Assembly: GCA_031969915.1 (NCBI GenBank)
Contig: DALYJJ010000024.1
Location: 1-54,712 of the forward strand
DNA from: DALYJJ01 sp031969915
GTDB taxonomy: Bacteria > Acidobacteriota > Terriglobia > Bryobacterales > Bryobacteraceae
Reading direction: 5' to 3'
Length of the DNA stretch: 54,712 nt
Every line of letters begins with the position of its first letter. Position 1 is the first letter of the stretch. Of this stretch, positions 47,092 to 54,712 are shown piece by piece. The notes beneath the pieces are model-generated. The model ran no database searches. It was not told the origin of the DNA and was given only the letters and a program-made list of their open reading frames with translations. Position numbers and translations under genes: made by a program.

Positions 47092-48074
47092 ACGACATCA
47101 CGGCGGGGGCCGTTCAATTCGAGCCTGTAGCGGGCGACAAACAGGCGAATCTGGCCCGCATGCGCGAGTTCATCGAGGCCGCGGCACGACGGAACGTCGA
47201 ACTGCTGGTGTTCCCGGAATGCTGCGTGACGGGCTATTGGTTTCTGAGAAACCTCTCCGTGGACGGCCTGCGCGCGCTGGCGGAGCCCGCTTTCACGGGG
47301 CCGCTCGCGCGCGAGTTATCCGAGCGCTCGCGTCTGCATCGGATGACCATCGGCGCGGGCTTCGTGGAGGCGGCGCCGGGCGGCGCGCTCTATAACTCAT
47401 ACCTCGTCGCCACGCCGGACGGGCAGTTGCATTGCCACCGGAAGCTGCATGCCTTCGAGCACGAGGCGATCTCCTGCGGCGAGGAGTTCACGGTCTTCGA
47501 TACGCCCCATGGCGTGCGGATGGGCGTCCTCATCTGTTATGACGTCAACCTCGTCGAGAACGTGCGCCTCACCGCCTTGAAGGGCGCTGACGTGCTTCTT
47601 GCGCCGCATCAGACGGGCGGCTGCAGGACCCGGAACCCCCACCTCATGGGCCTGATCGAACGCCGTGTGTGGGACGAACGCCACGAGCATCCGGACGTCA
47701 TGGAGGCGGAAATGCTCGGCGATAAGGGACGCGGCTGGCTGATGCGATGGCTGCCGAGCCGGGCGCACGACAGCGGGCTTTTCCTGGTCTTCGCCAACGG
47801 GATCGGCGTGGACGACGACGAGATTCGTACGGGCAATTCGATGATCCTCGACCCCTACGGACGCGTCCTCGCCGAAAGCCGGAAGGCGGGCGACGATATG
47901 GTAACGGCGCGCCTGTGCGGCGGGCTGATCCCGGACAGCACCGGACGCGGCTGGATGCAGGCGCGACGGCCGGAGTTGTACCGGGCGATGGTGGCGCCTA
48001 ACCCGGACGACGGCCGGAGTTGTACAAAGACCTGGCCCGCCGCACGGGAAACGAACGCGATACCCGCAGCTTGA
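47088..48074 (+). CDS. Carbon-nitrogen hydrolase (nitrilase family), C terminus frameshifted
   Basis: The 328-residue protein has the nitrilase triad Glu44 (FPECC), Lys119 (HRKLH) and Cys150 (LICYDVN), so the active site is intact. It cleaves a C-N bond of an amide or nitrile; the substrate is unknown. After residue 308 the frame leaves the family pattern: at 48016-48017 GG stands where GGG would give RELYKDLARRTGNERDTR and a stop TAG at 48086-48088, which fits the usual C terminus of relatives. As read, the protein ends at 48074 with an unrelated 20-residue tail. The ATG overlaps the DUF1501 stop, so the nitrilase is translated with the PSD1/DUF1501 pair. Confidence 0.87.
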   Translation: MNDITAGAVQFEPVAGDKQANLARMREFIEAAARRNVELLVFPECCVTGYWFLRNLSVDGLRALAEPAFTGPLARELSERSRLHRMTIGAGFVEAAPGGALYNSYLVATPDGQLHCHRKLHAFEHEAISCGEEFTVFDTPHGVRMGVLICYDVNLVENVRLTALKGADVLLAPHQTGGCRTRNPHLMGLIERRVWDERHEHPDVMEAEMLGDKGRGWLMRWLPSRAHDSGLFLVFANGIGVDDDEIRTGNSMILDPYGRVLAESRKAGDDMVTARLCGGLIPDSTGRGWMQARRPELYRAMVAPNPDDGRSCTKTWPAARETNAIPAA

Positions 48075-48091
48075 AGTTCTCCGAGTAGCTG

Positions 48092-49414
48092 CTACTGCTT
48101 CGGCTCGCGAATACAGAACAAGTGGGTCTGGCTGCGCAGGTAGAGATCGCCCTGCGAGACCGCCGGGGAGGCGATGAAGCTCTGGTCGGCGAGGGTGTTC
48201 GTAGCGAGCACCTCGAAGGCCTCACCCATCTTCACCACGATCACGTCACCCTCTTCGCTGGACAGGTAAAGCTTTCCATCAACGGCCACCGGCGAAGCCT
48301 TGAAATTGTAGGGCTTCGGGAGGCGGACCCGCTCGTAGAAGGCTTTGCCCGTGGTGGCGTCCAGGGCGCTCAGCATCCCGGAATCGGTCAACATGTAAAG
48401 CTTTCCGTCATGGAGCACCGGCGACGCTGTGTACGAGGTTCCGCGATTCGTGGTCCAGAGCACGGCGTCGGTGCCCGACAGATCGCCCTTGCGGCCCAGT
48501 TTGACGGCCAGCAGGTTGGGGTTGCGATACCCGGACATGACGTAGACGACGCCGTTGGCATAGACCGGCGCCGGGATCGTGTTTGCGCCGAGGCCCGCGC
48601 ACTCCCAGATCAGGCTTCCGTCCTTCGCGTCGTAAGCGCGCACCTTGTTCGGCGCGGCGACGACGACCTGTTTCGCGCCTTCATGATCCACGATCAGCGG
48701 CGGAGCCCAGTTGCTAATCTCCTGCCGGTTCGCCTTCCAGCGATCTTTCCCGGTCTTCTTGTCGAGGGCCAGCAGGAACGAGTCGCCTTCGTGGTCGAAA
48801 TTGAGGTAGAGCGTATCGCCGTCGAGCACTGCGGCGGTGCCCTCACCGAAAGCGTTGCGCATGCGCAGCTTCACGCCTGTGTCGCGCTCCCAGATCAGCT
48901 TGCCGTTGAGGTCGTAGCAGAAGACACCGTTCGAACCGAAGAAGACGTAGAGGCGTTGGCCGTCCGTGACGGGCGAGTTGGAGGCAAAGCTGCCGTAGCG
49001 GCGGTGGTAGCCTTCGTGCGGCTTCACCGTCTTCGCCGTTCTTTCCCAGAGCAGCTTCCCGGTCTGCCGGTCGTAGGCCATGACCATCAGCTTGTGCTCG
49101 GGCTGCTCGCCCTGCGCACCCTGGCCAAAGCCCCGGGCGCCGCCCGGTTCCGGCGCCTGCGCCGGCGCGGCCGCGTCGCTGGGGACCGCCGTGGTAATGA
49201 AGAGCCGGCCGCCCCAAATCACAGGCGAGGAGTGCCCTTTTCCCGGAACAGCGGCTTTCCAGGCGATGTTCTCCTGGTCGCTCCACTTCCAGGGCGCGGA
49301 ACCCCGCGCCGCACCGTTGTCGAACGGACCGCGCCACCGCGGCCAGTCGCCTGGGACCTCCGAAGCGAAAACCGGGAGTAGCCCCAACAAACCCAGAATG
49401 CCCACATGCTTCAT
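48092..49414 (-). CDS. Secreted PQQ-like beta-propeller protein
   Basis: The 440-residue protein has a signal peptide (1-16), then WPRWRGPFDNG and repeated blades with AYDRQTGKLLWERT, CYDLNGKLIWERD and ALDATTGK, as in PQQ/BamB-like propellers. Most of the chain after residue 25 is blade sequence. It lies outside the cytoplasm. No PQQ or quinone ligand can be proved, and many relatives only bind proteins. The ATG at 49414 is chosen for the signal peptide; the longer open frame upstream lies antisense to the MarR gene. Confidence 0.87.
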   Translation of the reverse strand: MKHVGILGLLGLLPVFASEVPGDWPRWRGPFDNGAARGSAPWKWSDQENIAWKAAVPGKGHSSPVIWGGRLFITTAVPSDAAAPAQAPEPGGARGFGQGAQGEQPEHKLMVMAYDRQTGKLLWERTAKTVKPHEGYHRRYGSFASNSPVTDGQRLYVFFGSNGVFCYDLNGKLIWERDTGVKLRMRNAFGEGTAAVLDGDTLYLNFDHEGDSFLLALDKKTGKDRWKANRQEISNWAPPLIVDHEGAKQVVVAAPNKVRAYDAKDGSLIWECAGLGANTIPAPVYANGVVYVMSGYRNPNLLAVKLGRKGDLSGTDAVLWTTNRGTSYTASPVLHDGKLYMLTDSGMLSALDATTGKAFYERVRLPKPYNFKASPVAVDGKLYLSSEEGDVIVVKMGEAFEVLATNTLADQSFIASPAVSQGDLYLRSQTHLFCIREPKQ

Positions 49415-49423
49415 GAACTCCAG

Positions 49424-49429
49424 GATAAT
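49424..49429 (+). promoter_or_regulatory. -10-like box of the MarR gene
   Basis: GATAAT lies in the 24-base divergent gap and ends 9 bases before the ATG at 49439. It would give a transcript with only a few untranslated bases. Confidence 0.4.
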
Positions 49430-49438
49430 TGAGAACTG

Positions 49439-49936
49439 ATGCCGCCGCGTTACCAGGGTAGTGAACGGCAACGGCGAGCCCTCGACAGCTACATCAAGTT
49501 GATGCGTGCTGCCGATACGGTTACGTCGCGCGTTCGGGAATCCATCGCCGCGTCCGGGCTGACGGAAACGCAGTTCGCCCTGATGGAAGCGCTCCACCAT
49601 TGCGGCCCGCTGCGCGCCTGCGATCTCTCGCGGAAGCTTTTGCGCAGTAGCGCGAACATCACTACCGTCCTTGACAACCTCGAGAAGGCGGGGCTCGTCA
49701 CTCGTAAACACTCGAAATCGGACCGCCGCGCCGTCAGCGTGGCGCTCACCGGCGCCGGCGCCGCACGGATCCGTGAGACGTTCCCGGCGGTGGCCGCCCG
49801 GATCGACGAGCTGATGAGCGCGCTCGGCGAATCCGAGCAGGAGCGCCTGGGCATCCTGTGCCGCAAGCTCGGCCTGCAACTTCCTGCGACCGATTCGGGC
49901 CGTCCACCATCCGATAGTTCGACATCGAATGATTGA
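49439..49936 (+). CDS. MarR-family regulator
   Basis: The 165-residue winged-helix protein has the recognition region LSRKLLRSSANITTVLDNLEKAG and the wing RKHSKSDRRAVSVALT, both typical of MarR. Dimerisation helices flank the core. The ene-reductase starts 13 bases after its stop, so MarR probably represses this pair and releases DNA when an electrophile or phenolic ligand binds. There is a Cys in the N-terminal half (HHCGPLRAC) that could sense oxidants, as in some relatives; this is inference. Confidence 0.88.
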   Translation: MPPRYQGSERQRRALDSYIKLMRAADTVTSRVRESIAASGLTETQFALMEALHHCGPLRACDLSRKLLRSSANITTVLDNLEKAGLVTRKHSKSDRRAVSVALTGAGAARIRETFPAVAARIDELMSALGESEQERLGILCRKLGLQLPATDSGRPPSDSSTSND

Positions 49937-49949
49937 CAGGACGGAGAAA

Positions 49950-51026
49950 ATGGACATGCTCTTTCAGAACATGAAAGTCGGCGAGATCGAACTGCCGAGC
50001 CGGATCGTGATGGCGCCGCTTACCCGCTCCCGCGCCGTTGCGGGGAACGCGCCCAATGATTTACATGTGGAGTATTATCGCCAGCGCGCGAGCGCCGGGC
50101 TGATCGTCACCGAGGGCACGTCGCCTTCCGCGAACGGACTCGGCTACGCGCGGACACCCGCCATCTACACCGATGCCCAGATCGCCGGTTGGAAGAACGT
50201 CACCGACGCCGTCCACGCCGCCGGTGGCAGAATTTTTCTGCAGATCATGCATGTCGGCCGCATCGCCCATCCGCTGAATCAGCCTGCTGGCGCACGCATC
50301 CTGGCGCCGTCGGCCATCGCGCCCAAGGTGGAGATGTGGACCGACGAGAAGGCGATGCAGCCCATTCCCGCCCCGGAAGCGATGAGTGTGGACGACATCC
50401 GCGCCACAATCGCCGAATTCTCTCAGGGAGCCAGGAACGCGCAGCAGGCCGGGTTCGACGGCCTTGAACTCCATTCCGCGAACGGCTACCTTCCGAATCA
50501 GTTCCTCAGCCCGAATGCGAACCAGCGCACGGACGAATACGGCGGGTCCATTGAGAATCGCGTGCGGTTCACTCTGGAAGTGTTCGACGCCCTCGCGGAG
50601 GTGTGGGGGCCGGGCCGCGTGGGCGTCCGGGTGAGCCCCGGCGGCTCATTCAACGACATGCTGGATGGCGACCCCCGAGCGACCTACGTTTGGCTGGCGA
50701 AGCAACTCAGCGCCCGTCGCGCCGCCTACCTGCATGTGGTCCGTCCGTTTCCGTTCGCACCGGCGGAAGCGGCGTTCGACGTTTGGGCGGAACTGCGCCA
50801 AGCCTTCGACGGCGCGCTGATCGCCAACGGCGGTCTGGACCCCAAGAGCGCAGCGGACTTGATCGCCGCGGGCGTCGCGGACCTGGCGGCGTTTGGCCGG
50901 CCGTTCATCGCAAATCCCGATTTACCGGCGCGCATCCGGAACGGCTGGCCGCTGGCGCAGCCCGACGCGAGCACGTTCTACACACCGGGTCCCAAGGGCT
51001 ACACCGACTACGCGGCGTTCGCCTAA
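49950..51026 (+). CDS. Old yellow enzyme-type ene-reductase
   Basis: The 358-residue FMN protein reduces activated C=C bonds of enones or nitro compounds with NAD(P)H. PLTRSRA near residue 25, the substrate-binding pair in LHSANGYLPNQFLSP (His and Asn), RTDEYGGSIENRVRF and AFGRPFIANPDL for FMN phosphate are all present. The ATG at 49950 has GGAG 3 bases upstream and ATG 49956 has it 9 bases upstream; an ATG at 49929 overlaps the MarR gene. It forms a MarR-regulated detoxification pair, much like NemR-NemA. The end overlaps the convergent propeller gene by 4 bases. Confidence 0.93.
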   Translation: MDMLFQNMKVGEIELPSRIVMAPLTRSRAVAGNAPNDLHVEYYRQRASAGLIVTEGTSPSANGLGYARTPAIYTDAQIAGWKNVTDAVHAAGGRIFLQIMHVGRIAHPLNQPAGARILAPSAIAPKVEMWTDEKAMQPIPAPEAMSVDDIRATIAEFSQGARNAQQAGFDGLELHSANGYLPNQFLSPNANQRTDEYGGSIENRVRFTLEVFDALAEVWGPGRVGVRVSPGGSFNDMLDGDPRATYVWLAKQLSARRAAYLHVVRPFPFAPAEAAFDVWAELRQAFDGALIANGGLDPKSAADLIAAGVADLAAFGRPFIANPDLPARIRNGWPLAQPDASTFYTPGPKGYTDYAAFA

Positions 51027-52423
51027 CTGCCGAAGCAGTACAAGTGTCCGGCGGTCCGCACGTACAGGCGGCCGCCGGCGATGGCCGGCGTGGCGATGAT
51101 CTGCTCGTTCAGCTCGGCCGATGAAATCGACTCCCAATCTGGACCCGCCTTAACGACCGTGGCCTTGCCGTCCTTGCTGAAGAAGTAGATCTTGCCGTCC
51201 GCGGCCACCGGCGATGCATAGTAGTCGCCCGGCGCATCCTTCAGCCGCGCCTCACGCAGGAGCTTGCCCGACTCCGCGTCAAACGTGCTCAAGATGCCTC
51301 CGTTCCGCACCGAATACAGCACACCCTCCAGGAGCACCGGCGCGGTGACGTAGGGCAGCCCTTTGGTGTGGCGCCAGGCAACGTGCGTAGTGCTGACGTC
51401 GCCCTTGCCGTTCAACCGCACGCGTACCAGGCCGCCCCCTGGCCGGCTCGGGTCGAACGCCGTGTCAAACTCCTTCTGCGTCACGACGCCATCCTTGTTC
51501 CCGTAGTGCTTGTCGATCGCCGAGAAGAGCCGGTGCATGATGCGGTGCGGAACGCTGTCACCCAACTCCGCCAGTTCAATGGTCCCGCTCTGGTCCTTGT
51601 CGTAGGGCTTGATGGTAGCGGCGAAGGGCTGGCCGAGGTCGCCCGCCGGCTCCGTCGTGTACACACTGTCGCCCGCCACCAACGGAAGCGCCGCCGGCCC
51701 GTAGGTGACACCGCGCGCCCACCAGAGGCGCTCACCGGTCCTTACCTGGTAGCCGGTGAGTTCCACCGCGCCGGAGACGATCAACTGCAACGGCCCGTTG
51801 GCGGGCTTGTACAGCGACGGCGTTGCGTAGGAGCCCAGCACACCCACCGGCCGCTCCACCTTCCACTTCTCTTTGCCCGTCTTCGCCTCGTACGCCCGCA
51901 GCCAGGCCTCCTCGGGAGTGTCGATGAGCAGCATCACGAGGCCGTCAGCATACACCGGCGATGTCGCCATTCCTTGAATCGCTCCGAAAGGTCCGACCGG
52001 CGTCCTCCACAGTTCCTTGCCGTCGAGATCATAGGCGAGCAACCCGAACTCCGGGAAGAACGCAAAGACAATCTTCCCGTCGGTGGCGAGCGAAGGCGTC
52101 GTCGGCCCGTTCAACGGGTGTGCGGTTTCCGTGCGCGACTTGGTGATCCCCTTACGCCAGAGCTGCGTGCCCTTGGCGGCGTCGTAGCAGAGCACTGCAC
52201 GCTCGTCGCCCTCCCAGCCCGTAAACAACACGCGGCCTCCGACGACGATGGGTGAGGAGTGGCCTTTCAGCGTGGCGGTTTTCCAAACGACGTTCTTCTC
52301 CACGCCGATCTCGGCGGGCAGATTCTTCTCGGCTGAGACACCGTCGCCATTGGGCCCGCGGTAACGGGGCCAGTCGGCGGCAAGGAGCGTGGTTCCGAGG
52401 GTCAGGGCGATCGCGAGGCGCAT
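51023..52423 (-). CDS. Secreted PQQ-like beta-propeller with EF-hand insertion
   Basis: The 466-residue protein has a signal peptide (1-16) and the start WPRYRGPNGDG of PQQ/BamB-like propellers, with blades such as CYDAAKGTQLWRKG and YEAKTGKEKWK. Between two blades (about residues 270-330) there is an EF-hand: DKDQSGTIELAE fits the 12-residue calcium loop at every key position. A second, weaker loop (GNKDGVVTQKE) follows. A calcium-binding insertion in a propeller is unusual. The ATG at 52423 is preceded by TACAGT at 8 bases and starts the signal peptide; ATG 52429 adds two residues. Confidence 0.88.
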   Translation of the reverse strand: MRLAIALTLGTTLLAADWPRYRGPNGDGVSAEKNLPAEIGVEKNVVWKTATLKGHSSPIVVGGRVLFTGWEGDERAVLCYDAAKGTQLWRKGITKSRTETAHPLNGPTTPSLATDGKIVFAFFPEFGLLAYDLDGKELWRTPVGPFGAIQGMATSPVYADGLVMLLIDTPEEAWLRAYEAKTGKEKWKVERPVGVLGSYATPSLYKPANGPLQLIVSGAVELTGYQVRTGERLWWARGVTYGPAALPLVAGDSVYTTEPAGDLGQPFAATIKPYDKDQSGTIELAELGDSVPHRIMHRLFSAIDKHYGNKDGVVTQKEFDTAFDPSRPGGGLVRVRLNGKGDVSTTHVAWRHTKGLPYVTAPVLLEGVLYSVRNGGILSTFDAESGKLLREARLKDAPGDYYASPVAADGKIYFFSKDGKATVVKAGPDWESISSAELNEQIIATPAIAGGRLYVRTAGHLYCFGS

Positions 52424-52431
52424 GGTCATCT

Positions 52432-52437
52432 ACTGTA
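52432..52437 (-). promoter_or_regulatory. -10-like box of the EF-hand propeller gene
   Basis: On the minus strand TACAGT ends 8 bases before the ATG at 52423, again close enough for a leaderless message. Confidence 0.35.
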
Positions 52438-52541
52438 GAGCAAATACCGGCGTTGGCGCAGCGCACGTAATACCTGTAAAGCGGTCTCCCGCCACATCGG
52501 AAAGGGCGGGCCTCAGCCGGCGCCGCGCTAAACTTCTACCA

Positions 52542-53390
52542 ATGAAGCAGGCCGAATTACATCCCGACGACCGGCCCTTCCGACACTATTCGTTTTCGCA
52601 TCGTTGCGTGGCCTGGATCAGCGAGAACGTGTTCGGCGGAGTCACCTACACGGTGCGGCGCGGGCTGTTGAAAGGGCTCAAGCGCCGGGGCGGGCTGGCG
52701 TGGCTGCCGGAACGCGCCGGCGAAGCCGCAACGCCCGAGCTCGCATTCTGGCGGGAGCGCAATTTCGCCGGCCTCACCGTCTACGACGTAGGAGCCTTTC
52801 ACGGTCTTCTGACCCTGCACTTCGCGCGCACGGCGCGGCAGGTGGTGGCCTACGAACCGAATGCGCGGAACCACGCCCGGCTGGCCGAGAACCTTCGCCT
52901 CAACGGCGTGACGAACGTCACCGTCCGGAAGACAGGCGTGGGCGCGCGGGCGGAAACGCTGACCATGGTTTCGTCGAATCTGATGCCGGGTGGGGCGACT
53001 GTGGATCGCGACGCGGCCGCCGGCGTTCGGCGTGCCGGCGGCGACGTCAAGGTGGAGGAGATCCCCATTGTGCCGTTGGACGAAGATATCGCCCGCCACT
53101 CCCTTCCCGCGCCGGACTTCGTGAAGATCGACGTGGAGGGCGAGGAACTCGCGGTACTCCGCGGAGCGCAGGACACGCTCCGGCGTCACCAGCCGTCGTT
53201 GTTCCTGGAAATGCACGGCGAGACGATGAACCTGAAGCGCAGGAATGTCGCGGCGCTGGTGGACTGCCTGTGCGATCTGGGCTACGCGGAGATCGTGCAC
53301 GTGGAAAGCGGAGCGCGGATTGGACAGGAGAACGCGGCGGCCGCAGCCGAGGGGCATCTCTTCTGTCCAGGCTCACAGCCCGGCCGCTGA
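52542..53390 (+). CDS. FkbM-family methyltransferase
   Basis: The 282-residue SAM-dependent methyltransferase has VYDVGAFHGLLTLHFAR (SAM motif I, about residues 80-95), YEPNARNHARLAENL (motif II) and DFVKIDVEGEELAVLRG, the mark of the FkbM group, which methylates hydroxyls of sugars or polyketides. No partner glycosyltransferase is nearby, so the substrate is open. The ATG at 52542 has TAAACT 7 bases upstream and is the first Met with family sequence; the open frame before it is antisense to the propeller gene. It ends 18 bases inside the convergent LysR gene. Confidence 0.88.
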   Translation: MKQAELHPDDRPFRHYSFSHRCVAWISENVFGGVTYTVRRGLLKGLKRRGGLAWLPERAGEAATPELAFWRERNFAGLTVYDVGAFHGLLTLHFARTARQVVAYEPNARNHARLAENLRLNGVTNVTVRKTGVGARAETLTMVSSNLMPGGATVDRDAAAGVRRAGGDVKVEEIPIVPLDEDIARHSLPAPDFVKIDVEGEELAVLRGAQDTLRRHQPSLFLEMHGETMNLKRRNVAALVDCLCDLGYAEIVHVESGARIGQENAAAAAEGHLFCPGSQPGR

Positions 53391-54269
53391 ACACATCGCC
53401 TCAACGAAGAGCTTGAGCTCGCGCGATTCGTTGTCCTTGCGCCAGGCGGCAACGGATTCCGCGGCGAGTTTGGGTGAGGAGAGCTTCACGAAGATAGCGC
53501 CGGGGTGAGGCAGCGCGGCGGCGTCGGCGGGCAGGAGCGTCAGGCCGCGGCCCGCCGCGATGAGTCCCAGCACGGCGGAAAGGCTGCCGGCGTTCGCGCG
53601 AATGCGGGGCTCGAAGCCGGCCTGCCGGCAGGCATCCCGCAGAAAGTCGTTGCGGCCTGGAAAGAGTCTGGGAGCCAGGCCGACGAAGTCGTCCGCCGCC
53701 AGCTCGGCCAGGGCGATGGCCTTGCGCTTGGCCAGGGAATGGCCGGCGGGCAGCACGGCCTGAACCGGCAACCGTCGTACGGTGCGGATCTCGAACTGGT
53801 CGCGGGGCAGTTCAGCGCAGGCTTCGCCGATGAGGGCGACATCGAGCGCGCCTTTCCGGAGTTCCTCGATCTGGGCGGCGGGCTGGAGTTCGCGGAGCTC
53901 CACGTCGATGGCCGGATTCCGTTTGCCGAACCCGATCAGCACCGCGGTGAGATAGCTGGCGGGCGTGCTGGCGATATAGCCGATGGCGAGCGAGCGCTTG
54001 CGCGGCGAGGGCGAGAAGGCGCGGACCTCGTCGGCGGCTTTCTGGCTGCGCCGGAGAATTTCACGGGCGTGGACGAGCAGGGTCTGGCCTGCTTCGGTGA
54101 GGCGTACGCCGTTGCGTTCGCGCTCGAACAGCGCGGCGCCCAGTTCTTCTTCCAACTCCTTCAACTGCCGGCTGACCGCCGGCTGCGTAACGAACAAGCG
54201 GGCCGCGGCACGGCTGACGTTGCGCTCCTCGGCGGCCATCAGAAAGTAGCGGAGTTGTCGAAGCTCCAT
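53373..54269 (-). CDS. LysR-family regulator next to pirin
   Basis: The 298-residue LysR protein starts MELRQLRYFLMAAEE, a typical beginning, with helix-turn-helix RLFVTQPAVSRQLKELEEE and an effector domain from about residue 90. The ATG at 54269 is used rather than 54299 for that reason. Between it and the divergent pirin gene lies ATTACC-AGC-GGTAAT (54279-54293), a canonical T-N11-A LysR box 10 bases from its own start. It probably regulates itself and pirin. Confidence 0.92.
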   Translation of the reverse strand: MELRQLRYFLMAAEERNVSRAAARLFVTQPAVSRQLKELEEELGAALFERERNGVRLTEAGQTLLVHAREILRRSQKAADEVRAFSPSPRKRSLAIGYIASTPASYLTAVLIGFGKRNPAIDVELRELQPAAQIEELRKGALDVALIGEACAELPRDQFEIRTVRRLPVQAVLPAGHSLAKRKAIALAELAADDFVGLAPRLFPGRNDFLRDACRQAGFEPRIRANAGSLSAVLGLIAAGRGLTLLPADAAALPHPGAIFVKLSSPKLAAESVAAWRKDNESRELKLFVEAMCSAAGL

Positions 54270-54278
54270 GCTTGAGAT

Positions 54279-54293
54279 ATTACCAGCGGTAAT
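54279..54293. promoter_or_regulatory. LysR box between lysR and pirin genes
   Basis: ATTACCAGCGGTAAT is a perfect 6-3-6 inverted repeat with T-N11-A spacing, the classical LysR site. It lies in the 83-base divergent gap, 10 bases from the lysR start and 60 from the pirin start. Confidence 0.7.
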
Positions 54294-54352
54294 GGCCAAC
54301 CAAGAAACAAAGCATCATCGCGGCGGCGGCGGCGGACATCTTTTGAAGTGTT

Positions 54353-54712
54353 ATGACAACCACCAGACAAGCGACGATCACCAGGCGGCCGGCGGGCGAG
54401 CGCGGCCGCGGAGAGCACGGCTGGCTGAACAGCCGCCATACCTTCTCATTCGCCGGGTACTTCGACCCGAACCACATGGGTTACCGCTCGCTGCGCGTGA
54501 TCAACGACGACGTCGTCGCGCCCGGCCGCGGCTTTGGCGCGCATCCGCACGAGGACATGGAGATCTTCAGCTATGTCGTCGAAGGAGCGCTGGCGCACAA
54601 GGACTCCCTGGGGAACGGATCGACGGTGGAGGCCGGCGGCGTTCAGTACATGAGCGCGGGCTCGGGTGTGGTGCACAGCGAGTTCATTGGATCGCGCACG
54701 GAGCCGGTGCAC
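54353..54712 (+). CDS. Pirin family protein (partial, runs off the window)
   Basis: The first 120 residues are present. GWLNSRHTFSFAGYFDPN, HPHEDMEIFSYVVEG (metal-binding His-x-His and Glu) and GSGVVHSE make a pirin of the YhhW kind, a small cupin that in some bacteria has quercetinase activity or protein-binding roles. The ATG at 54353 is 83 bases from the divergent LysR gene. The common LysR-pirin arrangement suggests that pirin is the target of this regulator. Confidence 0.93.
   Translation, partial: MTTTRQATITRRPAGERGRGEHGWLNSRHTFSFAGYFDPNHMGYRSLRVINDDVVAPGRGFGAHPHEDMEIFSYVVEGALAHKDSLGNGSTVEAGGVQYMSAGSGVVHSEFIGSRTEPVH

Noticed and set aside
54320..54335. CGG repeat before the pirin gene
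   Set aside because: Only about five triplets in GC-rich DNA; no evidence of a functional repeat.

Overview
The window is a GC-rich stretch of a bacterial chromosome, most likely from an acidobacterium of the Bryobacter/Solibacter type. This is an inference from gene content: planctomycete-type cytochrome proteins (DUF1592+DUF1552 and PSD1+DUF1501 pairs), an Oar-like TonB-dependent receptor with an N-terminal carboxypeptidase-regulatory domain, an 'orphan' ABC permease with two FtsX regions and no ATPase, PQQ-like beta-propellers, a PEP-CTERM protein and an SPFH/ribbon-helix-helix pair. I see no rRNA, tRNA, CRISPR array, phage or insertion sequence. Coding density is very high. The longest gene-free stretch is 12541-12731, which holds a TATAAT box, so no gap exceeds 300 bases.

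Layout. 1-1519 (minus): a partial protein in which a PEP-CTERM exoprotein is joined without a stop to an S8-like peptidase. 1567-8556: a LysR regulator divergent from gltB-gltD (glutamate synthase). 8606-12540: an HDOD protein, a class III aminotransferase, a frameshifted Gfo/Idh/MocA oxidoreductase and a small secreted protein. 12732-15347: a membrane-anchored prolyl isomerase and a DedA protein. 15359-18933 (minus): DUF1592 and DUF1552 proteins. 18961-26702: alpha/beta hydrolase, SDR-like protein, AsmA protein, proline iminopeptidase, amidohydrolase and sulfatase. 26717-29857: TonB receptor. 29918-30992: SPFH protein plus Arc-like protein, behind a perfect 18-bp palindrome. 31036-39109 (minus): a seven-gene corrinoid methyl-transfer operon. 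39108-43298: TPR protein, ABC permease, GNAT-like protein. 43372-48088: PSD1 cytochrome, DUF1501 protein, nitrilase. 48092-54712: two PQQ propellers, a MarR/ene-reductase pair, an FkbM methyltransferase, and LysR divergent from pirin.

The most interesting system is the operon at 39109-31036. Five of its six junctions are 4-base start/stop overlaps and the sixth is a 3-base gap. It encodes a UroD-like methyltransferase, a B12-binding corrinoid protein, a secreted GH36 alpha-galactosidase, a homocysteine methyltransferase, a DUF1638 protein, a second UroD-like methyltransferase with the His-X-Cys-Xn-Cys zinc motif, and a RACo-type corrinoid activator with a 2Fe-2S domain. Together these look like a full demethylation pathway: methyl donor to corrinoid to homocysteine or another acceptor, with ATP-dependent repair of oxidised cobalt. 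The glycosidase hints that the methyl donor is released from an alpha-galactoside.

Other recurring signals are -10-like hexamers only 6-9 bases before start codons (possible leaderless mRNAs) and two single-base frameshifts at short homopolymers. The frameshifts may be real lesions or sequence errors.
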